From the NCBI GenBank assembly GCA_027943245.1, contig JANDJZ010000083.1:1-64000 (forward strand): a DNA stretch of 64,000 nt, in the 5' to 3' direction. Numbering within the stretch: the stretch's first letter is position 1; the number at the start of each line of letters is the position of its first letter. Made by a program: the position numbers and the translations under genes. The stretch comes from Acanthamoeba sp. SK_2022b. Taxonomy: Eukaryota; Discosea; Longamoebia; Acanthamoebidae. The notes under the pieces are model-generated. The model saw only the letters and a list, made by a program, of their open reading frames with translations. It was not told the DNA's origin and ran no database searches. Shown here one piece after another: positions 1 to 12,500 of this stretch.

Positions 1-535
1 GACCACTGTGTATCACTTACCAATGACAACAATCATCAAACCAACTCGCGCGCCCAAGCTTCATGAATGGATTGGGAGTTGTGATGAAGTCAAAGATCGA
101 GAATTGATCGAAACACACAAACATGGCGAAGAGAGGTTAACCTCTTGGCTTCGGCGGGGCTTCTCTGGGCTTTCGATCAGTTGCTGGTGTCGTGGGCGGA
201 GTTCGTTGATCTGGGAGTCAGTGGCGGGGGTTGAGGAAAACCAACAGGAAGTGACCACATGGCCAGGTCCCGTTTACCCATGAGCGAGAGAAATAAGAGA
301 AATTATGCGTGAATCAGAGCGTCAGTGGTTCCGCTTGACAAGTGTTGCCCAATGGCAAATTTATGACGACAAAATATGAGCTGTCCGCAAGGCCCCATAA
401 AACCGCTTGGTCACACTACTGCACCATTCAATCAACAAACCAGCAGGCAAGCGCCACACCGCAAATCGAGAAAGGAATCAGCAATCCAGCTCCACGCACG
501 ACCGCGATCACTACTATTCTTTTCTCTGCAGCAGC
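1..535. other. 5' flank, no gene supported
   Basis: I see no convincing coding exon here. An open frame near the left edge lacks recognisable protein features and has competing frames on both strands. A CATAAAA element at 396-402 lies about 135 bp before the first supported ATG at 536 and could be its TATA box, but this is weak. Confidence 0.4.
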
Positions 536-1569
536 ATGAAGATGAACATTGGCTCCGTCCTCCTGGGACTCGTGGTCCTGGTGGCCCTCCTTCAGGCCGC
601 GACGGCTCAGATCATCCTCACCAACGGTCAGCTCACGGCCACCCTCACTCCCGCCGGCGGCCGGATCTCGATCACTCAGACCAACGGCAATGATACCAAG
701 ACCTTCCTCCTCCAGACCAAGCTGATTACCGAAATGGCCAAGAGCAGTACCTACTCCATCTCTCTTCTCCTTCCCTCTAACTGTCTCTCTTGGCATTGTC
801 GAGCGCTCACCTATCGGATCTCTACCTCCTAGGTGCTGTCAACAGCTTGTCCAGCCTCATCCGTGAGACCTACCTCGCCACCGACCCCATCGACACCGTC
901 TTCCAGGACCTCAAGGTCTCCACCGCCAGCATCTTCGTCGATCTCCCCATGGATGGCACCACCGCCAACTCCACTACGTACGCAGCTTCCCCCTTGCGAC
1001 TGTTACAGCCGGCTCCAGTGGTTGACGAAAACTGACCGTAATAACTGTGAAACGCAGTCCGCTGAGCCTGACCATCAAGGTCTCGGTCTTCCAAGAGGAC
1101 GGCTTCGTTAAGCTCGGCAGCAAGAGGTACCCCGTGGACACTGGCAAGCTCGTCATCTCCTACTCCATTGTCGACTGGCCTTTCGATTCCTACGACAACA
1201 CCCTCACCGTCCGCGTGGGCATCGAGACCCCCGGCGCCGGCGGCTCCATGAGCTCCAACGAGCTTTTCCTCTTCAACGGTGCCTCGTGGACCTTCGCCTC
1301 CACCGCCGTCATCCCCGCCCCCTACGACTCGGTACGTTCTCTCGTCCTTTCCCTTTATTGCTCAGCTTCTCGAATGCTGGCGAGCTATACTCACGTGTTA
1401 CGCTCTGCAGTCGCCCGTCACCGTCAAGGCCAGCAACACCGACTCTGGCGTCGATGCCACCATGCAGTTCTATGCCTCTGGCTCGATCTCCTACGACACC
1501 CTGTGGAGCGTCGAGACCGCCACCTCGAGCGCCACCCGCCTCACCTCCTTCCTCGGCTACTTCTTCTAG
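536..1569 (+). CDS. Secreted protein of unknown family (signal peptide, Thr/Ser-rich)
   Basis: Four exons are inferred: 536-746, 833-977, 1058-1331 and 1411-1569, joined by GT-AG introns with matching phases. Together they give 262 residues. The start was chosen because the ATG opens an N-terminal signal peptide with a charged MKMN start, a hydrophobic core (GSVLLGLVVLVALL) and an Ala-x-Ala-Gln cleavage context. The mature part is rich in Ser, Thr, Val and Tyr with alternating hydrophobics, suggesting an extracellular beta-sandwich. It has almost no Cys and no later membrane segment. It ends in hydrophobic LGYFF. I do not recognise the family and assign no function. Secretion is inferred from the signal peptide. 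No operon-like context exists, and the next gene downstream is independent. Confidence 0.75.
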
Positions 1570-1891
1570 ACGCCCTCTCTACCTATCTGCGAAGCAATGG
1601 AGGGAGCTATGGCCCTTCCATCGACACTCTTTTTATGTTGCCCTTCCTCGGGCCTCTTTTCATGTACTCCTTTGATAACAAATGCTCTCATTTCCTGAAG
1701 TTGCATCTCTGCCCAGCGCATCTGCCGCGTGGTCGCATTGTGAATGAGAAAAGGGCATGGCCTTCCAAATATGGTTTTTTGTTTTCCTTGATCTTTTCCT
1801 TCCAAGCCAAAGGAAAATGTCATTAAAAAGGTAGCTGCAACCAACACGGTCACGCCAACGGACGGGAAGAGAGCTTCCGACGATTGCGAAG

Positions 1892-2282
1892 ATGAGCGCA
1901 GAGGAGGGTGTGCCACTGCAGCAAGCCAAGATAGAATACTATTACAGCTCGGCCACATGTCAGTTGAAGGTGAAAAAGGACCAGCAGTCGCTCCGATTTC
2001 TGCTTGAGTCCAAGCAGGTGGCGTTCGATGACTTCGACGTGTGTCTCGACCAGATGCGAAAGGCCGAGATGCAGGCTAAGAGCGGCAAGGCCTCCCTCCC
2101 CCAACTCTTTGTCGATGACCGCTTCGTGGGGGTACATTGTTTCCTCCCCAATCTTTTTAAATGATTTTAATTAAAATAGCTTTTTATTTTTCGTTTGGCA
2201 GGGGTACGATGAGGTGCAGTACATGGAAGAGCTGGGCACGCTGGATCAGGTGCTGTTCAAGGAGGTAGAGCACGACGAGTGA
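1892..2282 (+). CDS. SH3BGR-family (glutaredoxin-fold) small protein
   Basis: Two exons, 1892-2131 and 2202-2282, give 106 residues, close to the usual size of SH3BGRL proteins. The order of features matches that family: a first beta-strand IEYYYSS, then a KKxQQ helix ending in LLESKQVAFDDFDV, then a PQLFVDDRFVGGYDEV segment with the loop and strand typical of a thioredoxin fold, then a short helix EELGTLDQ. A redox CxxC pair is missing, as in SH3BGR proteins, so enzymatic reduction is unlikely; family members act as small adaptor-like proteins. The intron contains an AT-rich stretch at about 2161-2195. Family assignment is by pattern recognition, not by search. Confidence 0.7.
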
Positions 2283-2446
2283 CACACACAGTTGTTCATT
2301 AGGTGGCGGGAGTGGTTGTGGCGGGCTGTCGTTTGTGTTCGGTCCGCGAAGTTATGCGAACAAAGAAAATTAGACAAACCACAAAGACAACGCGCACAAC
2401 ACAAGCTCTCGTCACCTGGCCTCCGTTCTCGCTTGGTACACGAAGC

Positions 2447-2974
2447 ATGTCGCAAAGCGAGGGGCAAGCCTCACCTGCAAGCGTGGTGGGCGCGCTGCTC
2501 GGCTGGGCGAACCAAAATCGAACTAAGCTGGCTCTCGTGGCCGCCGTGGCGGGCCTGTCCGGCCTTGCCTTGTACATACAACACCAACGTCGCCAGCTTA
2601 CCCTGACTACGCGTACATTGCTTTCTTCCTTGATCTGGATTAATCATTTATTAATATGTAAAATGTGCAGAAGAGAAGGCGCCGGTGCAGCTGAACTTCA
2701 CAGAGCTTCTGCCTGACGAGCTCTCCCTCAACATATTTTACCGATGCAGGTTTGTACACTGCTGCCTTACGACACTTGTATATCACAAAATAATAAAAAT
2801 TAATACTCTCCTGCACCTACAACACTATCCGCCGTGGTGGCAACAGAGCCGAGGATTTCGTGGTGGCGGCTCAGGTGTGCAGAGAATGGCACCGCCTCTG
2901 CTCTGACGACACTGTGTGGCGGGAAATCTACCAAAGGTCCGCTAACGCCGTAACCACACCGCGTCTCTCTCTTC

Positions 2975-3050
<76 letters not shown>

Positions 3051-3513
3051 TGTGAGCACATCAAAGCTGATGGCCAGCGGCGCTGTTGTTAGGAAGTGGC
3101 GCAAGGTGGCGGCGCTGCTGTCGCTCAAACAGCAGACGCGCCTGCGAGATTCGTGGCAAAGCCTCTACGTGGAGCGGGCTCGCATCGAGAGGGCCTTCTT
3201 CGACAACCCGGCCCTTGAAATCCCCGACGACCTCAAGAACGACGAGGCCAAGCAAGCCAACTTTCTCTTCGCAGGTGCGTGCGCGCGTGTTCTCCTTAAT
3301 AAGGCTCACGACACGTGGCCGCACACATCGCGCGCCGCTTGGGTCTGATGGCCAGTGGGCACTGCGCGCAGAGGCCAAGGCGTTGCACCAGTCGGCCATG
3401 CAGGGCGGCGACAATCAGCTGCGCGACATCACCACCGCAATCACCTTGGCCGCCATCGCCGGCGAGAAGTTTGAGTGTACGCTTCCTCGCTCCGCTTCCA
3501 CGTGTCATGCGCG

Positions 3514-3573
<60 letters not shown>

Positions 3574-3744
3574 CGTGCATGCGTGCATGAGCGTCATTGA
3601 CACTGAGAGCGTGTCCCTGCATGGAAATGAATCGACAGCTCTCTCCCTGATCGACCCCGCCAACAGCGACGTGTTCTGGGCGTGGGGACAAGTGCTCAGC
3701 ACGCAGGCCATGTGGATCACCCAGCTCCTCCAGTACTCAACCCC

Positions 3745-3815
<71 letters not shown>

Positions 3816-4227
3816 GCGTGGCTTACTCACGCCATTCGGTGGGTTGCTGCCGTGCGCGCGCGCAGAAACTTGGAGAATACGGCGCTGAAGCAACACGCCG
3901 AGTGGCTGTACGAGCTCGCCTCCGAGAATTCGGAGCGGGCGCTCGACCTCGCCCCGCGGAACCAAGCCGGTACCCCCACGCTGCGTGCGCTCGTCGGTTG
4001 CCGTTCGCACGTTTCTCACGCGCTGTTGACGTGCGTGTGCGTGTGTGCGCGCGCGAGCAGGGCTCAACAAGCACTTTGTGTACGCAGAGTTTTGCGGGCA
4101 GCGCGGCGAGAGGCCGGGCGATGAGGCCTACGCCCACCTCGAGAAGGCGCGCCTCTATTTCCGTCGTGCCATGGAACGCGCGCACGCCGTGGAGCACCCG
4201 CGGATAGTCAACGGCCCCGGTGTAAGT

Positions 4228-4293
<66 letters not shown>

Positions 4294-4415
4294 CACCTAC
4301 CTGATCGCAGAGACTCACACACCACGCGGTCACACACTCTCAGGGCAAGCCCGTCCTGGAGATCGACACGTTTCAAAACACCGGGGCCATCGCACAGTTG
4401 CGTATTTCCTGTGTC

Positions 4416-4477
<62 letters not shown>

Positions 4478-5696
4478 GGTGAGACGCCGCTTTCGCTTCG
4501 CGGTGGGGCGCTGCTCACCACAGGCCTTCTCCCCTTCTGTGCGCAGGGCGCATCGTGGGGTGGGGACATCGTGCCTGGCCGCGGCGGACAGGCTGTACGA
4601 CTCCGTGTGCGACGCGCGCACTCGGCGCCAGCACCGGGCCGAGCTCCTTGGAGCAGCGGGCGACCGCCCAAAGGAGGAGGCGGAGGCGGAGGAGGAGAAA
4701 GAGAGGGAGAGGGAGCAGCGCGAGGTGGCGCAGCTCATGCGCGCGCTGCACGAGGGCCGCAAGGAGCTCATGGCGGCCGTCAAGATCGAGCCCTACCAGC
4801 GTGACAACCTCCTCCCGCTCTGCAACGTCCTCATCATGCTGGGCGAGATGACCGACGACTACAACGAGGCCGAGGCCTACTTTGACGAAGTGCGCCTTCC
4901 TCCGCGCTGCCGTGTGTGTCGTGCGTGTTGTGCGTGTGCGTGCGTGTGGCATCGCTCATTGTCGAGTGGATGGTGGGCGGTGGGCGTGCAGGGCGTGACC
5001 AACTTTGATCGTTTGGTGAACATGGACGAGGGCGCAGAGTCGCAGAACGAGTACGGCATCCTCCTCACCAAGCGGGCCCAGCGCGCGCTCAAGCAGCTCC
5101 GGCTCGAGGGACTCGACCCGGCTGCCGTCCTCGACCTCATGACACCGAACGAGCCGTCTCCAGCCGAGGCCGAGGCCGAGGCCACACACGTTGACGCCGT
5201 CGGCGCCCCCGAGAACGAAAACGAACACGACAGCGAAAGCGAAGACGAAGACGGAGAGACGGAGGCGACGATGGACGAGGTGGGAGACGAAGAAGAGAAA
5301 GAAGAAACGAAGAAGGAAACGGAAGTGGAAAAGGAGGCAGATGAGCAGGGGAGGGCGAGGTGCGTCGAGCTGGTGCGGCGGGCCAACCGGTGGTTCGACG
5401 CGGCCGAGGCCAAGTTCGTGGCGCTCTACGGGTCCGGCGTCTGGTTCGGCGCGCTCAACCTGGCCTGCCTGGCCGCCCTGCGCGGGCGCGAGGAGGCGGC
5501 GAAGCGTTGGCTCCTCCTGTGCCGGGACCAGGAGTACATCGGGCCCGAGCACCTCGACGACCACGACTTTGACAGCTACCGCGACCGGGCTTGGTTCGGC
5601 GAGCTGCGCGAGGAGCTCACCGCCCAGCGCGAGCAGCAGGAGCTGCGGGCGCGCGAAGAAGCGATGCAAAGCGATCCGGGCGCCAACCCAAGTTGA
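2447..5696 (+). CDS. Membrane-anchored F-box/TPR-like protein
   Basis: Eleven exons are inferred: 2447-2612, 2671-2749, 2847-2936, 3093-3274, 3372-3476, 3639-3732, 3866-3969, 4061-4221, 4344 to about 4412, about 4524-4889 and 4992-5696, giving roughly 706 residues. Domains in order are an N-terminal hydrophobic helix (LALVAAVAGLSGLALY, about residues 25-42), an F-box (LLPDELSLNIFYRC through VCREWHRL and VWREIY, about 60-110), helical TPR-like segments, an acidic Glu/Lys linker, and a C-terminal TPR-like end (LACLAALRGREEAAKRWL). By family knowledge the F-box would bind SKP1 and place the protein in an SCF ubiquitin ligase; the helix suggests a membrane-localised receptor. Five introns contain (CA/TG)n tracts. 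The donor of exon 9 lies at the edge of a TG repeat, so the junction around 4412-4547 is uncertain. The chosen ATG starts the frame just before the TM helix. Confidence 0.72.
2982..3049. repeat. (TG)n microsatellite in an intron of the F-box gene
   Basis: About 34 uninterrupted TG units within the third intron. Confidence 0.97.
3516..3572. repeat. (TG)n microsatellite in an intron of the F-box gene
   Basis: About 28 units, starting 40 bp after the exon that ends at 3476. Confidence 0.97.
3747..3814. repeat. (CA)n microsatellite in an intron of the F-box gene
   Basis: About 34 units, opposite phase (CA on the sense strand) to the preceding TG tracts. Confidence 0.97.
4229..4292. repeat. (CA)n microsatellite in an intron of the F-box gene
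   Basis: Begins 7 bp after the donor of exon 8. Confidence 0.97.
4417..4476. repeat. (GT)n microsatellite at the donor of exon 9
   Basis: The repeat touches the splice donor, so many GT dinucleotides could act as donors. Confidence 0.95.
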
Positions 5697-5737
5697 GTTT
5701 GTGCAATACAATGTTACAGCCTTTGTTGTTTGTTTGT

Positions 5738-7466
5738 TCAGGGGCGGGCGGCAAAACGCAGGAGGCCAGCGTAGAGGGCGGCAAAGGGCGTGTGGGGGTG
5801 TCGCAGCCGCATGTCAGCCCACGACCACGATCGCGGCCCGACGGCGTCTTTCTCCTCCCTCTTCGCCAGTCTCCTGTGCGCAGTCGCCAGTTCGGCGAGC
5901 ACCGACGTCGTCCCGGTGGCGGGACCCAGCTCGCCCCCGTCGACGGCCACGCCGCTGGCATGCCAGAGAGTCCTCGCCGGCCTGGCCAGACCCCGTAGCG
6001 CGCCGCCCATGGCCGCGTAGCAGCTGTAGAGCCTACACCCGTGCATGAGGATTGGCAACCCAATCACCAGCCTGCTCGTCGTGTGTGTGCATGTGCGTGT
6101 GCGGTGAGTTGGGGCTGGAGGGAAGGGCTCAGCTTGCACTGCGTGAGGTGGACTTGCCGCTCAAACTGCTCGCGCCTGCCGGCGTCGGTCTCGGCGACGT
6201 AGGACGCGTGGCGCTTCTCGACGATGAGGCGATCGCCGAGCCCCGTCCACCAGAGGAAGGCCAGCAGCGGCGACGCCGACACGATCCGGTCGAGCGAGCC
6301 CTCGAGCACGTCGCACACCACCTGCCGGCATGCCGGGCGCTTCGCGATGGCGTTGCGCGCGTGCAGCCCGCGCGCGGTCTCCATGTAGAGCGAGTTCGCG
6401 ATGCTCATCCCTCGATACCCGTCGTCCACCCAAGCTTGCGTGTGCGTGTGTGCGTGTGCGTGTCAGCGCCAGCGAGGGGCAGTCCATCGACGGGCGATAC
6501 CGGTGATGACTTCGTAGGCATGCGCGGAGATGTATTCGCCGATGCAGTAGGCCACGATGGGCGCCTCCTGCACGTTCAACCGCCGGCCGGCCGGCCCGTC
6601 GTCCTCCCCGCGCCTCCTCCGGCCAATCACCACGAGACCCGGGTAGGCCTCACCCCTTGGCAACATGCGCGCGGGCACAGCAGAGTTCGGTGAGGCGTTG
6701 TTCACGCGACTCCCTAAACTGAAACGAAACGAAACCGAAAACGAAACGCAAACGCAAATTGAAACGAAAATTTGGGAGCACCTGTCGCCGCCGGAGAGGA
6801 GCGCGAGGAACTGGTGGAGCGTCTCCTCGCCTGGCCTTCCGCCTCGGTCGCGCCACACCCGGTCCTCGTTCCTGAAGATCCACCTGCGCCCCCCCCCCGC
6901 ACCCCACATCGCCGTTGCAGTCCCCGCGCACCGCTCGTTAACCGGGCGGGGTGGCGTGTACCGCATGAGCTGTTCTTGTGATGTGCGGTCGAGGTCGGCT
7001 ATCGACACCATTTCGGACTGCTCGCTCAACTGGCGCCTGAGGCGACGACAGAGAGGGAGGGGGGGAGGTCAGCGAGAAAGAGAGGGAGGGAGAGTGAGAG
7101 GGGGGGGAGGTCGTCGTTTAACTGCATGGCCTCGATCGTGCGAACGACGGCTCCGTCGCGGGACAGGGAGAACGCGCGGCGCACGTTCTCCAAGTGGGCC
7201 TTGAGTTCGAAGAACTGGACTCGGTTCTCGCGCAGAAGCGACGACAGGTCCACGCGATAGGCCGCGTCGATCTCCCCGTCGATCACCTGCGAGAGCGGGC
7301 GAGCGGTCAGTCCAGTCATGGAGAGAGAAAGCTCGCGCGTCGCTACCTCGGCCACGTGTGCCACGATCGCCTCCTTCTCGGCTTCGGTGATCAGCTTCGT
7401 GGGCCTGGCCTCCTTGCCTTTCTTGCCTGCGTTTGTTTGGGGGGGGGTCTCATGGCTGAGCAATGA

Positions 7467-7537
<71 letters not shown>

Positions 7538-8142
7538 TGCTTGGGCGTTGGGCAGGCGTACGCTTGAGAGCGCGCGCGTTCCAGAGGGTGAGGTCGAATC
7601 CCAGGCTCAAGATGGATCGCTTGCGCTCGAGCGTCTCGAGGAACGTCGCCACGTACTGCCCCACGGGCCGCCCAAAGATGTTGGCGTCCACGCCCGCCTC
7701 GCCCAGCTCCCGATCGCCGCGCAGGCCCTGCACACGCTCAGTGAGCGCGGGCCAGCCCACCAGGCGTGGGGCGTCGGGGAGATGGGGGGGGAGCGCCAAC
7801 CTGCATGGCGTTGGTGACGATGGTGCCCACCAGGTCCTTCTGCGACTCCCTGGCCGGCCTGTGGCCCTCCCTCTTGGCCTTGAGCTCGCTGCTGCTCCGC
7901 AGCAACGTCGAGTTGGCGCCACCGCCGTCGCCTTGGCCCCTGTTCGTTGGCGTGTGATGTGGCGTGACGTGGCACGCGTGTGTGGTGGGGGAGTGGGGGG
8001 GGGGCTACGAACGTGGCGAGGGGGAGTTCGAACAGGTGCACGTTATCGGTGGTGAGGAGCAGGTCGCCGACCTTGATCTTGTCCGGCTTGCTGTCGTAGT
8101 AGCTCTCCACCCCCGAATCGATGAAGAAGTTGTCCCTGCGCT

Positions 8143-8204
<62 letters not shown>

Positions 8205-8507
8205 CCGAGTATGCCACGTCAGCAACGCAAGGCGCTCCGTGAGAGGTGAGGCGGGGGTGGGGGTGAGCGTGGACCTGTGGGTGAGCAGCGAAGGAGTGTA
8301 GTGCGTGGGAACGGAGGAGGAGAGCAGGGAGAAGGTGCGCGCGTCGGGGTGGCCCGCGGGCACGATCACCGCCGGCACCAGGCGGCTTTCCACCAGGCGC
8401 CGCAGGAAGGCGGCCCACACCAGCGACGTGTCCTCCCCGTGCCCGCTGGCGTAGGCCTTGTACAGGTAAAGCTGGCCCGCAGTCGCCACGGTCGTAGCCG
8501 TCAGTTC

Positions 8508-8566
<59 letters not shown>

Positions 8567-8951
8567 GAGGGGGGGGGCTTGTTGAGGCAAGCGGGCGCTG
8601 GCCTACCCCTTGGTCGGTGAAGAGGACCTCCACGCTCTCGATCTCGGGGCCCCATATCGGCGCCTCGCGCGAGTCGGCCTTGCCCTTGCCCTTGCCCCCG
8701 GCTCCACCTGAGCTCTCACCGGCGGCGGTGGGGTCTTGGGCGGCGTGGAGGGAGAGCATGGCCACGTTGGCCTTGAGCGCGTTCTCGATGGGCTTCTCCG
8801 CGTGGACCCCGTTCGGGGCGTAGCAGCCCGCGATCTGCGCCCCGCACGTGGAAAGCGTCGACAGGTAGCTCGTGTGCAGCCGCACCAGAAACCGCTTGCG
8901 TCGCTCCTCCTCTCCCTCGCCTGTGGCCGGCCCACGATGATTAGCCCACCG

Positions 8952-9022
<71 letters not shown>

Positions 9023-9460
9023 CGCACACACACAACATCACACAACATCACACATCACTGCACTCTGTAGGGCGTACGTTGGGCCTTCTTGCTGGCCTTC
9101 TTGGAGAGGTTGTCCTGTTTCTGCCTCTCGCGGGCCCACTCCCTCTCCAGCAGCTCCTCGCGGCCGAGCAGGTCGTGCCTTCGGGCCGCGAACGCCTCCC
9201 TCTCCGACGGGGAGAAGGTCCTGGACGACGACGAGGCGGAGGCGGAGGCCTCGCCGCTGCCGTTGCCCCCGCCGGCAGAGGCCACCGACGGGGCTTGCTG
9301 TTCGGCGGCCGGCGATGCCGCCCCCAGACGCCGTTGCATGTGTTGGATGGCGATCGTGCGCCGACCCTTCAACTCCTCTAGCGGCAGGCCCTCTACAAAC
9401 ACCTCCTCTGCGTTTCACACACGCTTGGTTGGCTAGCGTGTACGTATGCGTGTGCATATG

Positions 9461-9554
<94 letters not shown>

Positions 9555-12500
9555 CGAACCGACGGACACTGCGATGTCGTTGATGGTGATCTCCGCAATT
9601 TGCAGGTCGCGCAGGATGCCCGCATACTCGCGGTAGCACTCGAGCAGCCGCGCGGTGTAGGCGCGGTCCAGGCGCAGGCGCCAGGCGGCGGCCTCCTGCG
9701 TCTCCACCTCGATGGCGATGTCCGCGTTCCAGTCCCACAGGTCCTCCGAGTACCCGGCCTCGGCGAGCCGCCGCCGCTCCTCCGCGTTGGCCTCCATTCC
9801 CCACACGTAGCGCTCCAGCCTCTGCCTTCGCTGCTCGAATCTGCTATCTGTCATCCACCCACTACGCCTTAGCGAACGCTCATACTTGTGTGTGCGCGAG
9901 TGCGCGTGTGCGCGTGTGCGCGTGTGCGCGTGTGCGCGTGTGCGCGTGTGCGCGTGTGCGCGTGTGCGCGTGTGCGCGTGTGCGCGTGTGCGCGTGTGCG
10001 CGTGTGCGCGTGTGCGCGTGCCTTGGTCGAGCTCTTCGAGCTCGGCCATGATCTTCTCCTCGTCGGTGTGCGGGGCCAGCAACTCGTTGAGGCACTCGAT
10101 GGCCTTATCAGCCACGTGACCGTACTTGGGGCGCTGCGCGCGGATCGTCTCGACGCGCGTCGAGAGCGAGGTGAGCGTGGCCATGACCTGCGGCCGCGCG
10201 GCCACCTCCTCCGGAAACTTGGCGCGGAACGCGTCGACCACGCGCTCGATGTCCTCCTCCGCCTCGCCCTCTCCCCTGTCCCCGTCGCCGTGCGCAGCGC
10301 GCGACCTGCGAGCGCGAGCAAAGTCGGCCAACTCACGCGCGTAGAGAATCTTGAAGAGCGACACCCGCGACAGCTCCTCGGCGGTGGCCTTGACCCACGC
10401 GTGGCCCTGAGTGGCGGCGGCAGTGTCGGCCGCGCGTCGCAGGATGCGGGACACGAGCGCGATGGCGCCCTCGCGCAGGAGGGCGTCCTCCTCGATTCGC
10501 GCGAGCCGCTCGGCCTGCTGGCGCGCTCTCTCGCGCTCTCGCTCTTCGTTCACGGCGTCATCGGGGGGCGCGCCCTCGCCCTCGCGTCGGGCCTGAGCGG
10601 CGGCGTTGTCCTCGACCGAAGCCGGCGGGGGCGCCTCCTTAAAGCACGCATAAAGTGAGCTGCGGTTGGTTGCGCGGAGTTTGGGATACGACCGGCTACC
10701 TTGATGAGGAGCGTGGCCATCTTGATGATGTCGATAAGCTCGCTGAATTGGTGGCACTGCATCGCCTCGGCCTGAGCTGCCCGCTCGGGCGCAGCTTGCT
10801 GCTGTTGTTGCAGGCGTTGGGCCTCCATGTAGTTGCGCACGAGCGCCATCTCGTCCTCCTCCTGAACTTGGCCGCTCTCGCCGGGCGAGCCGTCCGCGAG
10901 TGGCTCGCGGGCGGGATCTCGGGCGGGCGGCTCGCCATAGGCCAGAAGGAGGGAGTGGAGGGGCACGAACACGTCGTCCAACAGCGTAGGCTTGCTGACG
11001 AGACACAGACTCTTCACATCCTCCCTGCTGCCTGCACCATCAAAAATAAAAAGACAATTATAATTTAATTTTTCTTTAATTCGATTTTAATTTTAATTGA
11101 TATTAAATCGTACCTGTGGAGATGAGACGAGCGAACAAGCGATTGACGCGCTCCTTGTCTCCCGAGCTCCCAGCAAAATGTGCCAGGAAGAACTCGTAGG
11201 CCTCGCGAAGATGGAGCAGCAGCCCTGTGGGGACGCCGTGTCAGCCATGTCCAAACTCGCTGCGTGTGTGCGTGTGTGCATGTGTGCGTGATTTCTGTGT
11301 TACCAAAGTTGAGCTGGACGTGAAAGGTGTGCAGGAGGTGCTTCCACAGGGCACGGAATTCGTTGATGGAGGAGGGCATGAGTTCGCTCAGCGTAGGAAT
11401 CCCATGCGTGAGCATCTGCCCGCGCGCGTCGGTTTCAAGCCAAAGCTGCGATCGGGTCCAGGGCTTTGGGGGGGGGGGGTACGAGGCTAATGCTGGAGCG
11501 CTTGTGGGCGAGAGCAGCGAGCTGGTCGAAACAGTGGGCGGCCTGCTCCAAGCACTCGTCAAAGGGCAACCCCGCTGGGTTGCGACCGAAACGATCAGTC
11601 GATGACGGCTCGGCCACCTTGAAAGAAAACAACTCACCCTTTTCCTGCATGTCGCGTAGTGCGTCGATGGCGGTGGGCAGGTACAGGTGGAAGATCGTCA
11701 TCTTGCTGGCCCCGGCGCCGACTGCGGCCAGCGAGAGACCCAGAGTCTACGCACCGCGTTGTTGGCGGGGGGGGAGGGGGTCAACACCAGCGCGTTGTCC
11801 GCGCGCGCCCACGCTCAGAGCGAGCGCGTGCGAACCTTGTTCACCAGGCCAAGCAGGTTTCCGTGCCGGTGCGCCAAGCCGACGTCGTCGGTCGCGACTG
11901 CGTTCGCCGGCGGATCGCTGTTCCAAGCAAAGATGCTGCGCAGGGTGATGGGCAGCGACGCGGTGAAGAGGTAGTCGATGAGTTCGATCTCGGAGGTTTG
12001 CTGCATGAAGAGCAGGCCCAGGTCGAGCAGCTGATGAAGCAACCGATCGCAGCTCCTGCGCAGATGGCGCAACACGGTCTGGGCGGAGGCGCCGTCCTTG
12101 GCGAGGCGAATGCAGCGGGCCGGCGGCAGGCACGACTCGGCCACGCGGCAGATGGCGCGCAGAGTCCCCCGCAGCAGTCGGTCGCTGTGCTGAGGCCTCG
12201 AGACCGCCGCGCAGGCGTAGTCGAGTGTGCACCCCAACAGGGCGTCGCGCGCCTCGTTGCGCTCCTCGCGCTCTTCGCCCGAGTCGCAGCCGTCGCTGTA
12301 CTTGGAGAAGTAGTCCAGTACCACCTCGAACGCGTCGGGAAGCACGACTTCCACCAGCGACTCGAACTGCGCAGTCACCACAGAAGGCGTTCAGTGGTGC
12401 TCGTGTGGCCATTGAAAGTCATTGAGGAGTCGGGGGAACGAACGGTGGTGTCACTCTCGATGGCGGTCGGGATGAGCGAGATGACACGCAGGAGATTGGC

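Noticed and set aside
8..283. 91-residue ORF at the left edge
   Set aside because: No recognisable motif, competing frames on both strands, no promoter or splice context.
2860..4490. Long ORFs reading poly Val-Cys or His-Thr on both strands
   Set aside because: They are translations of (TG/CA)n tracts in introns; the real exons on either side join without them.
9887..10020. CRISPR-like array
   Set aside because: The units are 6 bp long with no spacers; it is a simple hexanucleotide repeat in a eukaryotic gene.
11747..12412. 221-residue alternative minus-strand frame inside the orphan gene
   Set aside because: It is the Arg/Ala-rich off-frame of the exon 11836-12366, whose own frame is better balanced and joins in phase.
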